From the NCBI RefSeq assembly GCF_037201975.1, contig NZ_CP147520.1:4216001-4280000 (forward strand): a stretch of 64,000 bases of DNA. Reading direction: 5' to 3'. Source of the DNA: Streptomyces sp. TG1A-60. GTDB taxonomy: Bacteria > Actinomycetota > Actinomycetes > Streptomycetales > Streptomycetaceae. This document shows, piece by piece, positions 33,636 to 42,717 of this stretch (position 1 is its first letter; each line of letters begins with the position of its first letter). The position numbers and the translations under genes are program-made. Below the pieces are notes generated by a model. It worked only from the letters and a program-made list of their open reading frames with translations. It made no database searches and was not told the origin of the DNA.

Positions 33636-34604
33636 CTACGCGCTGCGGTCGTGCAGAGGCGCCCCGGCGAGGGCCTTCGACGGGGTGCCGTCCACGCCCA
33701 CGGGCGGGTCCCCGGCGACCATGACACGGTGCATGATGCGCGGGAAGTCCAGGTGGGCGGTGTCGTTGGGGGCGAGGTGGATGGTGGCGCGGTTGTCCCA
33801 GAGGGCCACGGAACCCGGCTCCCAGCGGAAGCGGACCGTGTACTCGGGCCGGGTGATCTGCTCGACGAACATCTCCATCAGGAGCCGGCTCTCGGCCCGG
33901 GTGACGTCGACGATGTTCTCGACGTAGTACGGGTTGACGTACAGGACGCGTTCGCCGGTCTCGGGGTGGACGCGGACGACCGGGTGGACGGACGCGACCT
34001 GGTGGTCCTGGAGATGGCGGAGGTAGGGGTCGGCGCCGGAGCGGGCGAGGTAGCCGACGCCGAGCCGGTGCTCGGCGCGCAGCCCGTCGGCGAACCGGCG
34101 GACCGGCTCGGACAGGCCCGCGTAGGCGGTGGCGAGGTTGGCCCAGGTGGTGTCGCCGCCGTACGGGGGCACGCGTTCGGCGCGGAGCAGGGTCAGGGCG
34201 GGCGGGTCGATACGGGCGGTGTGGTCGGCGTGCCAGCCGCGGAGGGTGGAGTGGCGGCGGCGTTCCAGCCATTCGGCCTGGTCCATGCCGTGTTTGCGGC
34301 CCAGCTCCTGGCGGTCGGCCGTGGTCTCGATCTCGGGGTGCTCGGCAGGCGAGACCGAGCCCCTCGAACGCAGCCGGACCGGCTCCCCGAAGCGGCGCGC
34401 GAACGCGGTCTGCCCGGCGTGGTCCAGCCGCTGCCCCCGGAAGAAAACGACCTTCCAGCGGAGCAGCGCCGCGCGGATACCGGCGACGGCCTCGTCGTCC
34501 AGCGGGCCCGCGAGGTCGACGCCGTCGACGTCGGCGCCGATGTGCCCGGAGGCCGGGCGCACGTCGAGGCCGCCGGAGGGTTCCCCCGCGTCGATGGTCG
34601 TCAT
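33636..34604 (-). CDS. TauD/TfdA-family Fe(II)/2-oxoglutarate dioxygenase
   Basis: A 322-residue non-heme iron dioxygenase. The facial triad is visible: His and Asp in RGWHADHTARIDPPALTLLR (about residue 126) and the distal His in FPRIMHRVMVAGD (about residue 290), with the 2-oxoglutarate-binding Arg close behind. The N-terminal SGHIGADVDGVDLAGPLDDE and FFRGQRLDHAGQTAFARRFG are family features. TauD relatives release sulfite from taurine or cleave other sulfonates and aryloxyacids; no transporter genes are adjacent, so the substrate is unknown. ATG 34604. Confidence 0.87.
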   Translation of the reverse strand: MTTIDAGEPSGGLDVRPASGHIGADVDGVDLAGPLDDEAVAGIRAALLRWKVVFFRGQRLDHAGQTAFARRFGEPVRLRSRGSVSPAEHPEIETTADRQELGRKHGMDQAEWLERRRHSTLRGWHADHTARIDPPALTLLRAERVPPYGGDTTWANLATAYAGLSEPVRRFADGLRAEHRLGVGYLARSGADPYLRHLQDHQVASVHPVVRVHPETGERVLYVNPYYVENIVDVTRAESRLLMEMFVEQITRPEYTVRFRWEPGSVALWDNRATIHLAPNDTAHLDFPRIMHRVMVAGDPPVGVDGTPSKALAGAPLHDRSA

Positions 34605-34719
34605 CGCTCACCCTTCACCGTGTCGGTCGCGCCTGTCATGCGTGTCGCACTGGTTGCTTCGCCCCTCGCCGTCCTTCCCCTTCCCCTCCCACTTCTTCCC
34701 ATCCCCACGGGCCGCGCCC

Positions 34720-35002
34720 CCGCAACCCCGCCTGTGCCGTGTGGATCGGCGCGGACGGCGGTTCGGTCAAGGTCAGCGACATCGAGAGGTTCGGGAGGGT
34801 GTCCCTGGCCCTGGAGGACGGCCGGCTCCCCGTCGTGGCGGAGGGGGCGGCGGAGGCCCGCCGCGGTCCGTTCCCGCCGGACGGTCACGGAGGCATTCGC
34901 CACGAAGTACGGGTCGTCACCGCTCCGCACCGGCCGGGCGGAACGCGCGTACTGCTCGAAGTCCCCGTGCGACGCGGGCTGTTGGCCGGCACGGCTCAGT
35001 GA
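34720..35002 (+). pseudogene. Remnant of a PPOX/F420-type split-barrel enzyme
   Basis: The frame VWIGADGGSVKVSDIERFGR, VSLALEDGRLPVVAEGAAEA is the middle of a pyridoxamine-oxidase-like protein. The next segment is in another frame (VTEAFATKYG), and the first frame resumes with VVTAPHRPGGTRVLLEVPVR and LLAGTAQ. So two compensating indels lie near 34880 and 34915, and about 50 N-terminal residues are absent. Confidence 0.65.
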
Positions 35003-35070
35003 CCGTCGCGGACGGCGACAGGGGCCGGACCGCTCCCGGCCTGGCCCGGCCGCTCCACCCGTCCGCGCTC

Positions 35071-35108
35071 GATCAGCCGCGTCCCGCGTGATCAGCCGCG
35101 TCCCGCGT
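35071..35108. repeat. Perfect 19-bp tandem duplication at the antiporter stop codon
   Basis: GATCAGCCGCGTCCCGCGT occurs at 35071-35089 and again at 35090-35108. The first copy contains the TGA of the antiporter gene, so the duplication extended the protein's C-terminus or created this stop. Confidence 0.9.
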
Positions 35109-36392
35109 GTCCAACGCCTCATGTGCCCCGGCCGAAGCCGTGGTCGGCCGGTCACGTTCGTCCCGTTCGAGTGTGACCGGCCGCCACAGTCGCGCCGTCA
35201 CCCACGTCCCCACCGGCTCGGTCCAGCGCGCGGTCAGCGGGCCAACGATCACCAGGATCAGTACGTACGCCGTGGCCAGCGGCCCGAGGGACGGCTCGAT
35301 ACCGGCGGTGACGGCGAGGCCGGCGATGACGATGGAGAACTCGCCGCGGGCGACGAGCGCGCCGCCCGCGCGCCAGCGGCCCTTGGCCGAGATGCCGGCC
35401 CGGCGCGCCGCCCAGTACCCGGTGGCGATCTTCGTCAGGGCGGTGACGAGGGCCAGGACGAGGGCGGGCAGGAGGACCGGGGGGATGCTGGCGGGGTCGG
35501 TGTGGAGGCCGAAGAAGACGAAGAAGACGGCGGCGAACAGGTCGCGCAGTGGGGCGAGCAGACCGTGCGCGCCCTCGGCGACCTCACCGGACAGTGCTAT
35601 GCCGACGAGGAAGGCCCCGACCGCCGCCGACACCTGGAGTTGCTGGGCGATCCCGGCGACGAGCAGGGTCAGTCCGAGGACGGCGAGGAGCAGTTTCTCG
35701 GGGTCGTCGCTGGAGACGAACCGGGAGATGTGCCGCCCGTACCGCAACGCCAGCAGCAGCACGAGGGCGGCCGTACCGAGGGCGATGGCCAGCGTCGCGC
35801 TGCCCGCCGCCAGACCGACGCCGGCCAGCAGGGCGGTGATGATCGGCAGGTAGACGGCCATGGAAAGGTCTTCGAGGACGAGGATACTGAGGACGACGGG
35901 CGTCTCGCGGTTGCCGAGGCGGCCGAGGTCGCCGAGGACCTTGGCGATGACGCCGGAGGAGGAGATCCAGGTGACGCCGGCGAGGACGACGGCGGCGACG
36001 GGCCCCCAGCCGAGGAGCAGGGCCATGGCGGCGCCGGGCAGGGCGTTGAGGGTGGCGTCGACGAGCCCGGCGGGGTACTGGGTCTTGAGGTTGGTGACGA
36101 GATCGCTGGCGGTGTACTCCAGGCCGAGCATGAGCAGCAGCAGGATCACGCCGATCTCGGCGCCGATCGCCACGAACTCCTCACTCGCGCCCAGCGGCAG
36201 CAGCCCTCCCTCTCCGAAGGCGAGCCCGGCCAGGAGGTACAGCGGTATCGGCGACAGCCGGAACCGTCCGGCGAACCGTCCCAGCAGGCCGAGGCCGAGG
36301 ATGATCGCCCCGAACTCGATCAGGAAGACGGCGGAGGAGTGCCCGGAGGACTGAGCGAGGAACTGGCCGGAGAACTGCGCGGAGGGGTACAT
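35073..36392 (-). CDS. CPA2 K+(cation)/H+ antiporter, KhtU-like
   Basis: A 439-residue membrane protein of the KefB/KhtU antiporter group with 12-13 helices. Signature segments are FLIEFGAIILGLGLLGRFAG, SPIPLYLLAGLAFGEGGLLP, LLLLMLGLEYTASDL, GVTWISSSGVIAKVLGDLGR (the unwound-helix region) and SILVLEDLSMAVYLP with the conserved ED. The start at ATG 36392 leaves seven bases after the stop of the regulatory subunit gene. In Bacillus KhtTU the pair exports K+ and is controlled by c-di-AMP and pH; the same is inferred here. The C-terminal 40 residues are polar. Confidence 0.87.
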   Translation of the reverse strand: MYPSAQFSGQFLAQSSGHSSAVFLIEFGAIILGLGLLGRFAGRFRLSPIPLYLLAGLAFGEGGLLPLGASEEFVAIGAEIGVILLLLMLGLEYTASDLVTNLKTQYPAGLVDATLNALPGAAMALLLGWGPVAAVVLAGVTWISSSGVIAKVLGDLGRLGNRETPVVLSILVLEDLSMAVYLPIITALLAGVGLAAGSATLAIALGTAALVLLLALRYGRHISRFVSSDDPEKLLLAVLGLTLLVAGIAQQLQVSAAVGAFLVGIALSGEVAEGAHGLLAPLRDLFAAVFFVFFGLHTDPASIPPVLLPALVLALVTALTKIATGYWAARRAGISAKGRWRAGGALVARGEFSIVIAGLAVTAGIEPSLGPLATAYVLILVIVGPLTARWTEPVGTWVTARLWRPVTLERDERDRPTTASAGAHEALDTRDAADHAGRG

Positions 36393-36399
36393 GATCCGT

Positions 36400-36885
36400 T
36401 CACTTCCGCCCGAGTATCGAGGCGGCCGTATCGACACCCTCCCGGGTGCCGATCACGATGAGCGTGTCACCGCCGGCCAGCCGGAAGTCGGGCCCCGGCG
36501 ACGGAATCGCCTCGGCCCGGCGAAGTACGGCCACGATGGACACCCCCGTCTCGGTCCGCATCCGTGTGTCGCCCAGCACGCGCCCGTTCCAGTGCGACGT
36601 CGACGCCAGCTCGATTCGCTCCGCCACCAGTCCCAGCTCCGTGGTGGACAGCAGGTTCGGGCTGTGGTGGTCCGGCGCCAACGCGTCGATGAGGGCGGTC
36701 GCCTCCCCGGTCGTCAGTCGTACCGACAGCGCACACTCGTCCGGATCGTCCCGCCGGTACGCGCTCACCGTCCGTGAACCGTCCCGAGCAGCGACCACCG
36801 AGAGCCGCCGCTGCTCCTTGGTCGTGAGGTCGTAACGAACCCCGATCCCCGGCAACGGCGTACTACTGAGGCGCGGAGTTCCCAC
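36400..36885 (-). CDS. TrkA-C-domain regulatory subunit of the K+/H+ antiporter, KhtT-like
   Basis: A 161-residue cytosolic protein. The N-terminal half has PLPGIGVRYDLTTKEQRRLS and a short helical dimerisation region. The C-terminal half is a TrkA-C domain (ELASTSHWNGRVLGDTRMRT, VSIVAVLRRAEAIPSPGPDF, LAGGDTLIVIGTREGVD), which in KhtT binds c-di-AMP. GTG 36885 was chosen because the conserved PLPGIG segment lies ten residues in; a longer frame to 37257 would cross AT-richer promoter sequence. The order khtT-khtU with seven bases between supports an operon. Confidence 0.82.
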   Translation of the reverse strand: MGTPRLSSTPLPGIGVRYDLTTKEQRRLSVVAARDGSRTVSAYRRDDPDECALSVRLTTGEATALIDALAPDHHSPNLLSTTELGLVAERIELASTSHWNGRVLGDTRMRTETGVSIVAVLRRAEAIPSPGPDFRLAGGDTLIVIGTREGVDTAASILGRK

Positions 36886-37563
36886 GGCTGGCCCCCTGTC
36901 TGATTCGGATATGTCGTCGGACAACCGACAACCGACAACCGCCGGTGCCACTTTAACGAGACCTCGAGGACCGGCCCCGGAGAGGAGGCCGGCCCCCCGA
37001 AGGAACAATCCACCATCTGCATCCAGACCACCACCACCTGGCCTCAAGGGCCAACCGAAAGGAACCGCGCCCGACATGATCCCAACGGGCGCCCTCACAA
37101 CGTGCGAAACGGGAGCCTCGACGTGGTGTGGTGGGGACGCCGTCGCGTCTTGTGTGTGGGGGGCGCGGTCCGTGGCACGGCGTCCCTGAGCAGTGTGGGG
37201 CGGGTGCCGTCGCGGTCCGTCACAGGATTCGAACTCGTGAGGGGTTGCCCCCGCCACGCTTTGGCCCGCTTCTTCACGCGGCCTCTCCGGCGCCGTGGTT
37301 TCCGGTGGTGCGGCGCCGTTCGTGCGAACCGCTGTGAGACGAGGATGTGGTGGCCGTGTCGGTACCGAGGACGCCCCTGGCGCACTGGTGCGTGCGCTGC
37401 TCAGCGCGAACGGGCACCTGCCGGTCGGCGTCCCGCAGCAACTGATCGATGGTTTCCCGGGATGTGACCGTTAAGAACAAAACGGGGACAGATCCTGCGG
37501 TACGTGTCAGATTCCCGAGCGCCCCGGTACAGCGAAGTGGCGGAAATGTTCGGAGGGACACTC
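36886..37563. other. Intergenic region with a tRNA-Ser remnant
   Basis: About 680 bases without a supported gene. A triple CGACAAC repeat lies at 36920-36941 upstream of the antiporter operon. At 37226-37261 a stretch matches the T-arm/variable-arm part of tRNA-Ser(GGA) seen complete at 47849, but without acceptor or anticodon arms, so it is an old integration scar. The right part holds the promoter of the transporter gene. Confidence 0.55.
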
Positions 37564-39171
37564 ATGGAAGTTGACACTCAGCGCGTCGAGGGCCAAGCGC
37601 GGGCTTCGGCCGGTCCGCGGCCAGGGGCGGACGAGTCGCACCTGTCGCAGAAGCGGGTCTGGTTCGGCCGAATCCTGGGACCCGTGCTCGCGTTCGCGAC
37701 GTACTTTCTGCTTCCCCAGGACGATGCCCTGTCCACCCCGGCACGGACCACGGCCGCGGTGGTCGTGATGACCGCCGTGTGGTGGATGACCGAGGCGCTG
37801 CCGCTGGCGGTGACCTCGCTGGTGCCCATCGTCGCGTTCCCGCTGCTGGGCGTGTTGGAGATAGCCGAGGCGACCGCGCCGTACGCGCACCCCACGGTCT
37901 TCCTCTTCCTGGGCGGCTTCGTGATCGCGCTGGCCATGCAGAAGTGGAATCTGCACAAGCGGATCGCACTGCTGACCATGCGGGCCATCGGTACCAAGCC
38001 ACGGCAGTTGATACTCGGCGTCATGGTCGCCACGGCGTTCCTCAGCATGTGGGTGTCCAACACCGCCACCACCCTGATGATGCTGCCGATCGGTACCAGT
38101 GTGCTGGCGCTGGTCATCGCCAAGCGGACCGGCACCGCCCCGGCCGACGCGAAGGAGACCAGCGGTCCTGTCTCCGAACTGGCCGAGGACAAGGACACCA
38201 AGAACTTCGCCACCGGGCTGATGCTGGCCATCGCCTACGCCGCCACCATCGGCGGTCTGGCCACCCTCATCGGCAGCCCGCCGAACCTGATCCTGTCCGG
38301 GTTCGTCGAGCAGAACTACGGCATCACCATCGCCTTCGCGGACTGGATGAAGGTGGGCGTCCCGCTCTCCGCCGTCTTCCTCGTTGTCGCCTGGCTCTTC
38401 CTCACCCGCGTCGCCTACCCCACCAAGCTCACCGATGTGGTCGGCGGCAAGGAGGTCATCCAGGAGGAAATCGACAAGCTGGGCAAGATGTCACGGGGCG
38501 AGTGGAACGTCTTCGGGGTCTTCGCCGGTGCCGCCCTGCTGTGGGTGTTCAAGGACCCGATCACCGACTGGTCCGCGCTGACCTCCGTGCTGCCGTTCAT
38601 GGCGAACCTGACCGACGAGGCGGTCGCGATCGCCGCCGTGCTGCTCCTCTTCCTGCTTCCCGTCGCTCTGAAGAAGGGGCAGCAGACCATGGACTGGCGT
38701 ACTGTCCAGTCCGGTATCCCCTGGGGAGTACTGCTGCTCTTCGGCGGCGGTCTGAGCCTGGCCAAAGCCGTTCAGGAGACCAAGCTCAGTGACTGGATCG
38801 GCACCCGGATGAGCGGGCTCGGCACCCTGCCCACCGTGCTGCTGGTCGCCGTGGTCTGCCTGATCATCCTGATGCTGACCGAGTTGACCAGCAACACCGC
38901 CACCGCCTCCACCTTCCTTCCGGTGCTTGGCGGAGTGGCCGTCGGCATCGGACTCGACCCGCTGCTGCTGCTGGCTCCGGCGGCGCTTGCGGCCACCTGC
39001 AGCTTCATGCTCCCGGTCGGTACCCCGCCGAACGCCATCGTCTTCGGCTCCGGCCATGTGACGATCCCCCAGATGGTCCGGGCGGGCCTGTGGCTGAACC
39101 TGTTCGGAGTGGTGCTGATCACCGGCATGGTGATGCTGCTCGGCGGCTGGGCGCTTGGTATCAGTTTCTGA
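37564..39171 (+). CDS. DASS (SLC13) family Na+/carboxylate or sulfate transporter
   Basis: A 535-residue inner-membrane transporter of the divalent anion:Na+ symporter family. Both hairpin SNT signatures are present: SMWVSNTATTLMMLP (about residue 164) and LTELTSNTATASTFLP (about residue 442), which bind Na+ and substrate carboxylate. Further family markers are MTEALPLAVTSLVPIVAFPL, FLFLGGFVIALAMQKWNLHK and MLPVGTPPNAIVFGSGHVTI. Dicarboxylates such as succinate or malate are the usual substrates. ATG 37564 follows GGAGGG by the proper spacing, so upstream in-frame codons are left out. No regulatory gene is adjacent. Confidence 0.9.
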   Translation: MEVDTQRVEGQARASAGPRPGADESHLSQKRVWFGRILGPVLAFATYFLLPQDDALSTPARTTAAVVVMTAVWWMTEALPLAVTSLVPIVAFPLLGVLEIAEATAPYAHPTVFLFLGGFVIALAMQKWNLHKRIALLTMRAIGTKPRQLILGVMVATAFLSMWVSNTATTLMMLPIGTSVLALVIAKRTGTAPADAKETSGPVSELAEDKDTKNFATGLMLAIAYAATIGGLATLIGSPPNLILSGFVEQNYGITIAFADWMKVGVPLSAVFLVVAWLFLTRVAYPTKLTDVVGGKEVIQEEIDKLGKMSRGEWNVFGVFAGAALLWVFKDPITDWSALTSVLPFMANLTDEAVAIAAVLLLFLLPVALKKGQQTMDWRTVQSGIPWGVLLLFGGGLSLAKAVQETKLSDWIGTRMSGLGTLPTVLLVAVVCLIILMLTELTSNTATASTFLPVLGGVAVGIGLDPLLLLAPAALAATCSFMLPVGTPPNAIVFGSGHVTIPQMVRAGLWLNLFGVVLITGMVMLLGGWALGISF

Positions 39172-39329
39172 TTCCTGCCCCGCCGGCGGGGCTGCGGCTC
39201 CTCGACCCCGGATCCGACCTCTGGCTGGGCGTTTGATGTTGACGCGCCGACTGTTTCACCACGGTTTGCCGCATTCATCGCTCATGCACACGGCCGGAAA
39301 CGCCTGGAAGCGCCTCGCCCTGGCATGCC

Positions 39330-39369
39330 AGAGCGTCGGACCGCGAGCTGCGGTCTGACGCTCTGTTTT
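39330..39369 (+). terminator. Strong intrinsic terminator after the transporter gene
   Basis: AGAGCGTCGGACCGC pairs with GCGGTCTGACGCTCT (one mismatch) around GAGCT and is followed by GTTTT, 160 bases past the stop codon. It abuts the start of the nuclease pseudogene. Confidence 0.8.
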
Positions 39370-40010
39370 GCCTGATCAGGCGCCTGCGGAAGATATACGT
39401 GGTGCGGCTGCCCGCAGGAGGCGTGCGGCGCGGCTGAAGGCGCTGGCGGTCGGCGGTGGTGTGGTGCTGGTCCTGCTGGTGGTGTTCTGGTCGGCCGTGT
39501 GGCCGTACATCACGGGTGCATTGGTCCTCGGTGGCGTCGGTGCGGTGGGCTGGTGGCTGTGGCGTACGGACCGGCTCGTGCGCGGCCGGGACCGTCTCTG
39601 GCGGCAGGAAGAGGTGGTGAAGGCAGGGCACCGGACTCTCGCCGAGGTGGACGCGATGACCGGCACTGAGTTCGAGGATCTGGTCGCAAGCCTGTGCCGA
39701 CGGGACGGCTGCACGCAGGTGCGGCGGGTGGGCGGTGCGAACGGCAACGGCGCCGACGTCGTTGGCTGCCTCCCGGACGGGCGGACCATGGTGATCCAGT
39801 GCAAGCGCTATGCGCCGAGCAGACACGATCGCGAGCCGGGAGTTGCGCGATCTGCTGGGTGCCAAGGTGCACTTCGGGGCCGACCTGGCCTGTTCGTCAC
39901 GACCACGCGGTTCAGCCGCCCCTCCGAGAAGTTCGCTCTGCAGCACGGCATCCTCGCCGTGCACCGGGATCACCTCGGGCTGTGGAACAACGGGGCTTCC
40001 CTGCTGTCAC
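39368..40010 (+). pseudogene. Membrane-anchored Mrr-type restriction nuclease, frameshifted and truncated
   Basis: The protein begins with two membrane helices (GGGVVLVLLVVFWSAVWPYI and ALVLGGVGAVGWWLW) followed by the Mrr-fold domain TEFEDLVASLCRRDGCTQVR, NGADVVGCLPDGRTMVIQCK, whose Asp...Gln-x-Lys is the PD-(D/E)xK active site. Near 39830 the frame slips, so IASRELRDLLGAKVHFGADL is read out of frame, and near 39893 it returns to FVTTTRFSRPSEKFALQHGI, LAVHRDHLGLWNNG. Similarity ends at about 40010, where an inverted ISL3 transposase begins. Only a TTG at 39368, inside the upstream terminator, could serve as start. A second broken copy lies at 48063-48420. Confidence 0.75.
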
Positions 40011-40665
40011 ACGTGGTGGAAAGCCAGGCCAGCACGTCGGCGACGGTGCGGCCCTCGACCTGCCCGAGCAGTCCGCCGGATCCGAGGGCGTCGACGAACC
40101 CGGTGTGCCAGCGGTCCCTGGTCATCTTCCACTTCCCGGTGTCCGGGTCTTGCTCCCAGCGGGGCTTGCCGCGCCGGGTCTCATCGATGCCCAGCACCTC
40201 GACCTCGGGCAGCGGATCCTGGACGACCTCGCGGGCGGCGGCGCGGAAGGCGTTCATCACGGTCGGCCAGGACAGGTGCAGATCACGGGCTGCCTGGATG
40301 ACCGTGGAGCCGGCATCCCTCACGCGCCGCCCGGATGCGGCCCGCAGCCGCCCGGTGATCCGGGCCCCGGCCGGTATCTGCCCGATCTGCTCGGTGAACG
40401 ACCGCCGTGGACAGGCGGTTTCGCGGCACCACCAGCGGCGCTTGTGCCAGACGAACTCCAGCCCGCGCTCCCCGTAGGGCAGATCACGTGGCCGGGCGGT
40501 CGCCCAGCCCTTCACCCGGGAGGCGAAGACCCGACAGACCGGGCAGGCCCGGGCCGAGGCATCCGCCGTGGCCAGATGGACCCGGCGCCCACCGCACTGA
40601 AGCCGCTCGACCCGCATGACGGACACTCCGTCGAGGTCCAGCAGCAACGTCGTATCGTTGACCAA
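40011..40665 (-). pseudogene. ISL3-family transposase, C-terminally truncated
   Basis: From TTG 40665 the protein has LVNDTTLLLDLDGVSVMRVE, a zinc-ribbon region (CPVCRVF and RRWWCRETACPRRSFTEQIG), the helical IPAGARITGRLRAASGRRV, and the first catalytic Asp in EVEVLGIDETRRGKPRW. It stops at QVEGRTVADVLAWL against the nuclease fragment; the second Asp and Glu are missing. No inverted repeats could be found around it. Confidence 0.75.
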
Positions 40666-40675
40666 GCCCGTGGCT

Positions 40676-40884
40676 CCCAGACGATCATTCCTGGCCCCGC
40701 CGACGACACCCGACCCCCGACCGTGAACGAGATCCGCCGCCTGTACGACCGGATCGTCCTCGCTCCCGTCCGCACCGCCCGGACCTGGCTGGCGATGCAC
40801 TGGCACCGCTGGCACACCCGCCACCAAGTCCGGGCCCGTATCAGCCACTACCGCGCCCGAGCCGCACGTGCTCACTCACCGTGA
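40676..40884 (+). pseudogene. C-terminal fragment of another DDE transposase (uncertain)
   Basis: The frame TVNEIRRLYDRIVLAPVRTA, WLAMHWHRWHTRHQVRARIS, HYRARAARAHSP resembles the basic C-terminal tail shared by several actinobacterial DDE transposases. No catalytic part is present and the family cannot be fixed. Confidence 0.4.
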
Positions 40885-41241
40885 AACAACCGGCTGTAGT
40901 ACTAGGCGCATGAATTCCTTGAGTATCGCCAGGGGGAGTCTAGGACGAGTGTTTCCTCTTGGGAGGCGACGACCTCGAAGCTACAGCCCGGAACTTCCTG
41001 GGGCTTACTCCGGGATCGGTTGTGGCCTCCTGAGGTGCGTGGTGCCAGCCCTCACCGACACTTCGGCTGTTTCCGCTGGTCGATGCTCCAGTCGGCACTG
41101 CGACTCGCGAGGGCCCTGAGTGTGTCCGCCCAGGTCCGCGCCGATCCGATGATGGCAACTGAGACCAAAACTGAGACCACAGCACGACGAGGGCCCCGAC
41201 CAGAATCTGTTCGAGGCCCTCGTTTCCGCTGGTCAGTGGCT
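40885..41241. other. Non-coding stretch leading to the first tRNA-Ser(GGA) half
   Basis: About 350 bases with no supported gene. A hairpin at 41188-41222 (CGAGGGCC / GGCCCTCG) resembles the one at 47796-47823; both stand between an ACTGAGAC-containing sequence and a tRNA-Ser half, the layout of an integrase 3' end beside its attachment site. Confidence 0.5.
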
Positions 41242-41320
41242 GCGGAGGATACGAGATTCGAACTCGTGAGGGGTTGCCCCCCCAACACGCTTTCCAAATG
41301 TTCGTCTGGGGGTTCTGGGG
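41242..41320. repeat. tRNA-Ser(GGA) 3' half, integration scar 1
   Basis: On the minus strand this reads the 3' half of tRNA-Ser(GGA): anticodon-stem side, long variable arm, T-arm with GAGTTCGAATCTCG and acceptor side. Beyond TTTCCA it continues into AATGTTCGTCTGGGGGTTC, not into the tRNA 5' half. The same composite occurs at 47849-47920; here the variable-arm C-run is two bases longer. A CAACCAGAACTGCAACC motif follows both copies about 100 bases on. Confidence 0.8.
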
Positions 41321-41482
41321 CGTACGGCAACGTCCTGACCTGTGGTGCATCTGGTCCGGGCGGGGGTTCTGAACGGTGCTGTACGCCGGTGAATGCAACC
41401 AGAACTGCAACCACGGAGGTGGGAGCAGCGCGAGTGTGTCCAGCTTCTGCTGGTGGTTCCTGGTCAGCGGGGAATCGTCTCC

Positions 41483-42717
41483 TTACTCCCCGTTCTGCGA
41501 CCAGGCCGCGGTGAGCGCGGTGACCGGGTCAGTGTCGGCTGGTGCCGCGGGCCACCATTCGCCGTCGTCGTCCTGGAGGTAGGGGTACCAGCGGGCGTCG
41601 GGGCCCAGACGCAGCTGGATGCCGTGGTGGGTGAGGGTGAGGCGGTTGCGCCAGGTTCTGAGGTGTGTGGGGGAGTCGGTCATCTCGGCGAGGGCCGCGT
41701 CCAGGGCGGTGCGGGTGGCCTTCATCACCGTCGGGTCGGGGGCGTAGGGCTGTTCGGCGACGGTGATGCCCGTGGGGCCGCCGTGGCGCCAGGCGCGGGT
41801 GAGGCGTGCGAAGGCAGTGGGTTTGGTGCCGGTGTTCTGGATCAGGTGGTGGAACCACTCGGGCCCGGGGTTGCTTGCGGCGATGCGGACGGCGTCCTGC
41901 TGCTGGGTCAGGTGCAGGTCGGCGGTGTCGCCCGCGAGGAGCCGGGCGGCGCGCGCGGTGGCGTCGGCCATGAGACGTTCCAGGTCCGCGGCGGCCAGGC
42001 CGGTGCCGGACGGCGGGGCGACGGGCAGTGCTGTGGTGTGGGCGGCGGGTTCCGGGAGTTCGGGCAGTTCGGGGGCTCTTCGGCCCAGTGGGCGTACGCG
42101 GCGGCGGCCGGGATGCCGGCCGGTGCCGGTGGGGCGGCGGTCTCCTGTGCTGCCGTACGGAGTGCGCGCAGCTGGGCGAAGACCTCCTCGCGACCGCGGC
42201 CGCGCAGCGCGAAGAGCACGAATGGGTCGGTGTCGATGGTGGCGGCGATGGCGTAGCAGAGCGCGGCGGCGTGCTTGCAGGGGTATCCCCAGTCGGGGCA
42301 GGAGCACTCCGGATCGAGCTCGGTGGGCAGTGGGAGCAGTGGGACGCCTGCGTGCCGGGCGTCGTCTACGAGTTCGGCGGGCATCTCGTCGTCGAGAAGT
42401 GCTGCGAGATGTCCGGCGCGGGCCGCGATCGTGTCGAGCAGGGTGTCCCACTGAGGGTCGGTGAGGACGGGCAGGTGGACTGAGGAGCGGTACGGGCGCG
42501 GGCGGCTGCCCTGGACAGCGGCATTGACCTTGCCCGGAGCGACGGTGACCGGGCCGACCATGCCTTTGCGGGCGTAGGTGCGTCCGCGCGAGAGCCGTCC
42601 GGCGTCCAGGGTGGAGTCCTCCAGGGCGGCCACCCATGCCTGGCCCCACCAGGTCGCGGCGAAGGCTCGCTTGCCGCGGGCGGGCGCACGGCGCGGGCCG
42701 GGGACAGCGGGATTCAT
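41483..42717 (-). pseudogene. SWIM zinc-finger protein with a one-base frameshift
   Basis: Partner of the adjacent SNF2 helicase. From ATG 42717 the protein shows RAFAATWWGQAWVAALEDST-like N-terminal sequence (FAATWWGQAWVAALEDS), GRTYARKGMVGPVTVAPGKV and the SWIM motif ECSCPDWGYPCKHAAALCYA (about residue 139). After AYAHWAEEPP the frame shifts; restoring one C in the five-base run at 42072-42076 joins it to ELPELPEPAAHT, then QQQDAVRIAASNPGPEWFHH and the stop at 41483, about 410 residues in all. The ATG overlaps the SNF2 stop (ATGA). Both halves are pristine, so a homopolymer sequencing error is as likely as a true mutation. Confidence 0.8.

Noticed and set aside
36886..37060. c-di-AMP (ydaO-type) riboswitch upstream of the KhtTU-like operon
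   Set aside because: The conserved ydaO core segments could not be found; regulation more likely acts through the TrkA-C domain.
37224..37261. Possible complete tRNA-Ser gene
   Set aside because: Only the T-arm and variable-arm region is present; acceptor and anticodon stems cannot be formed.
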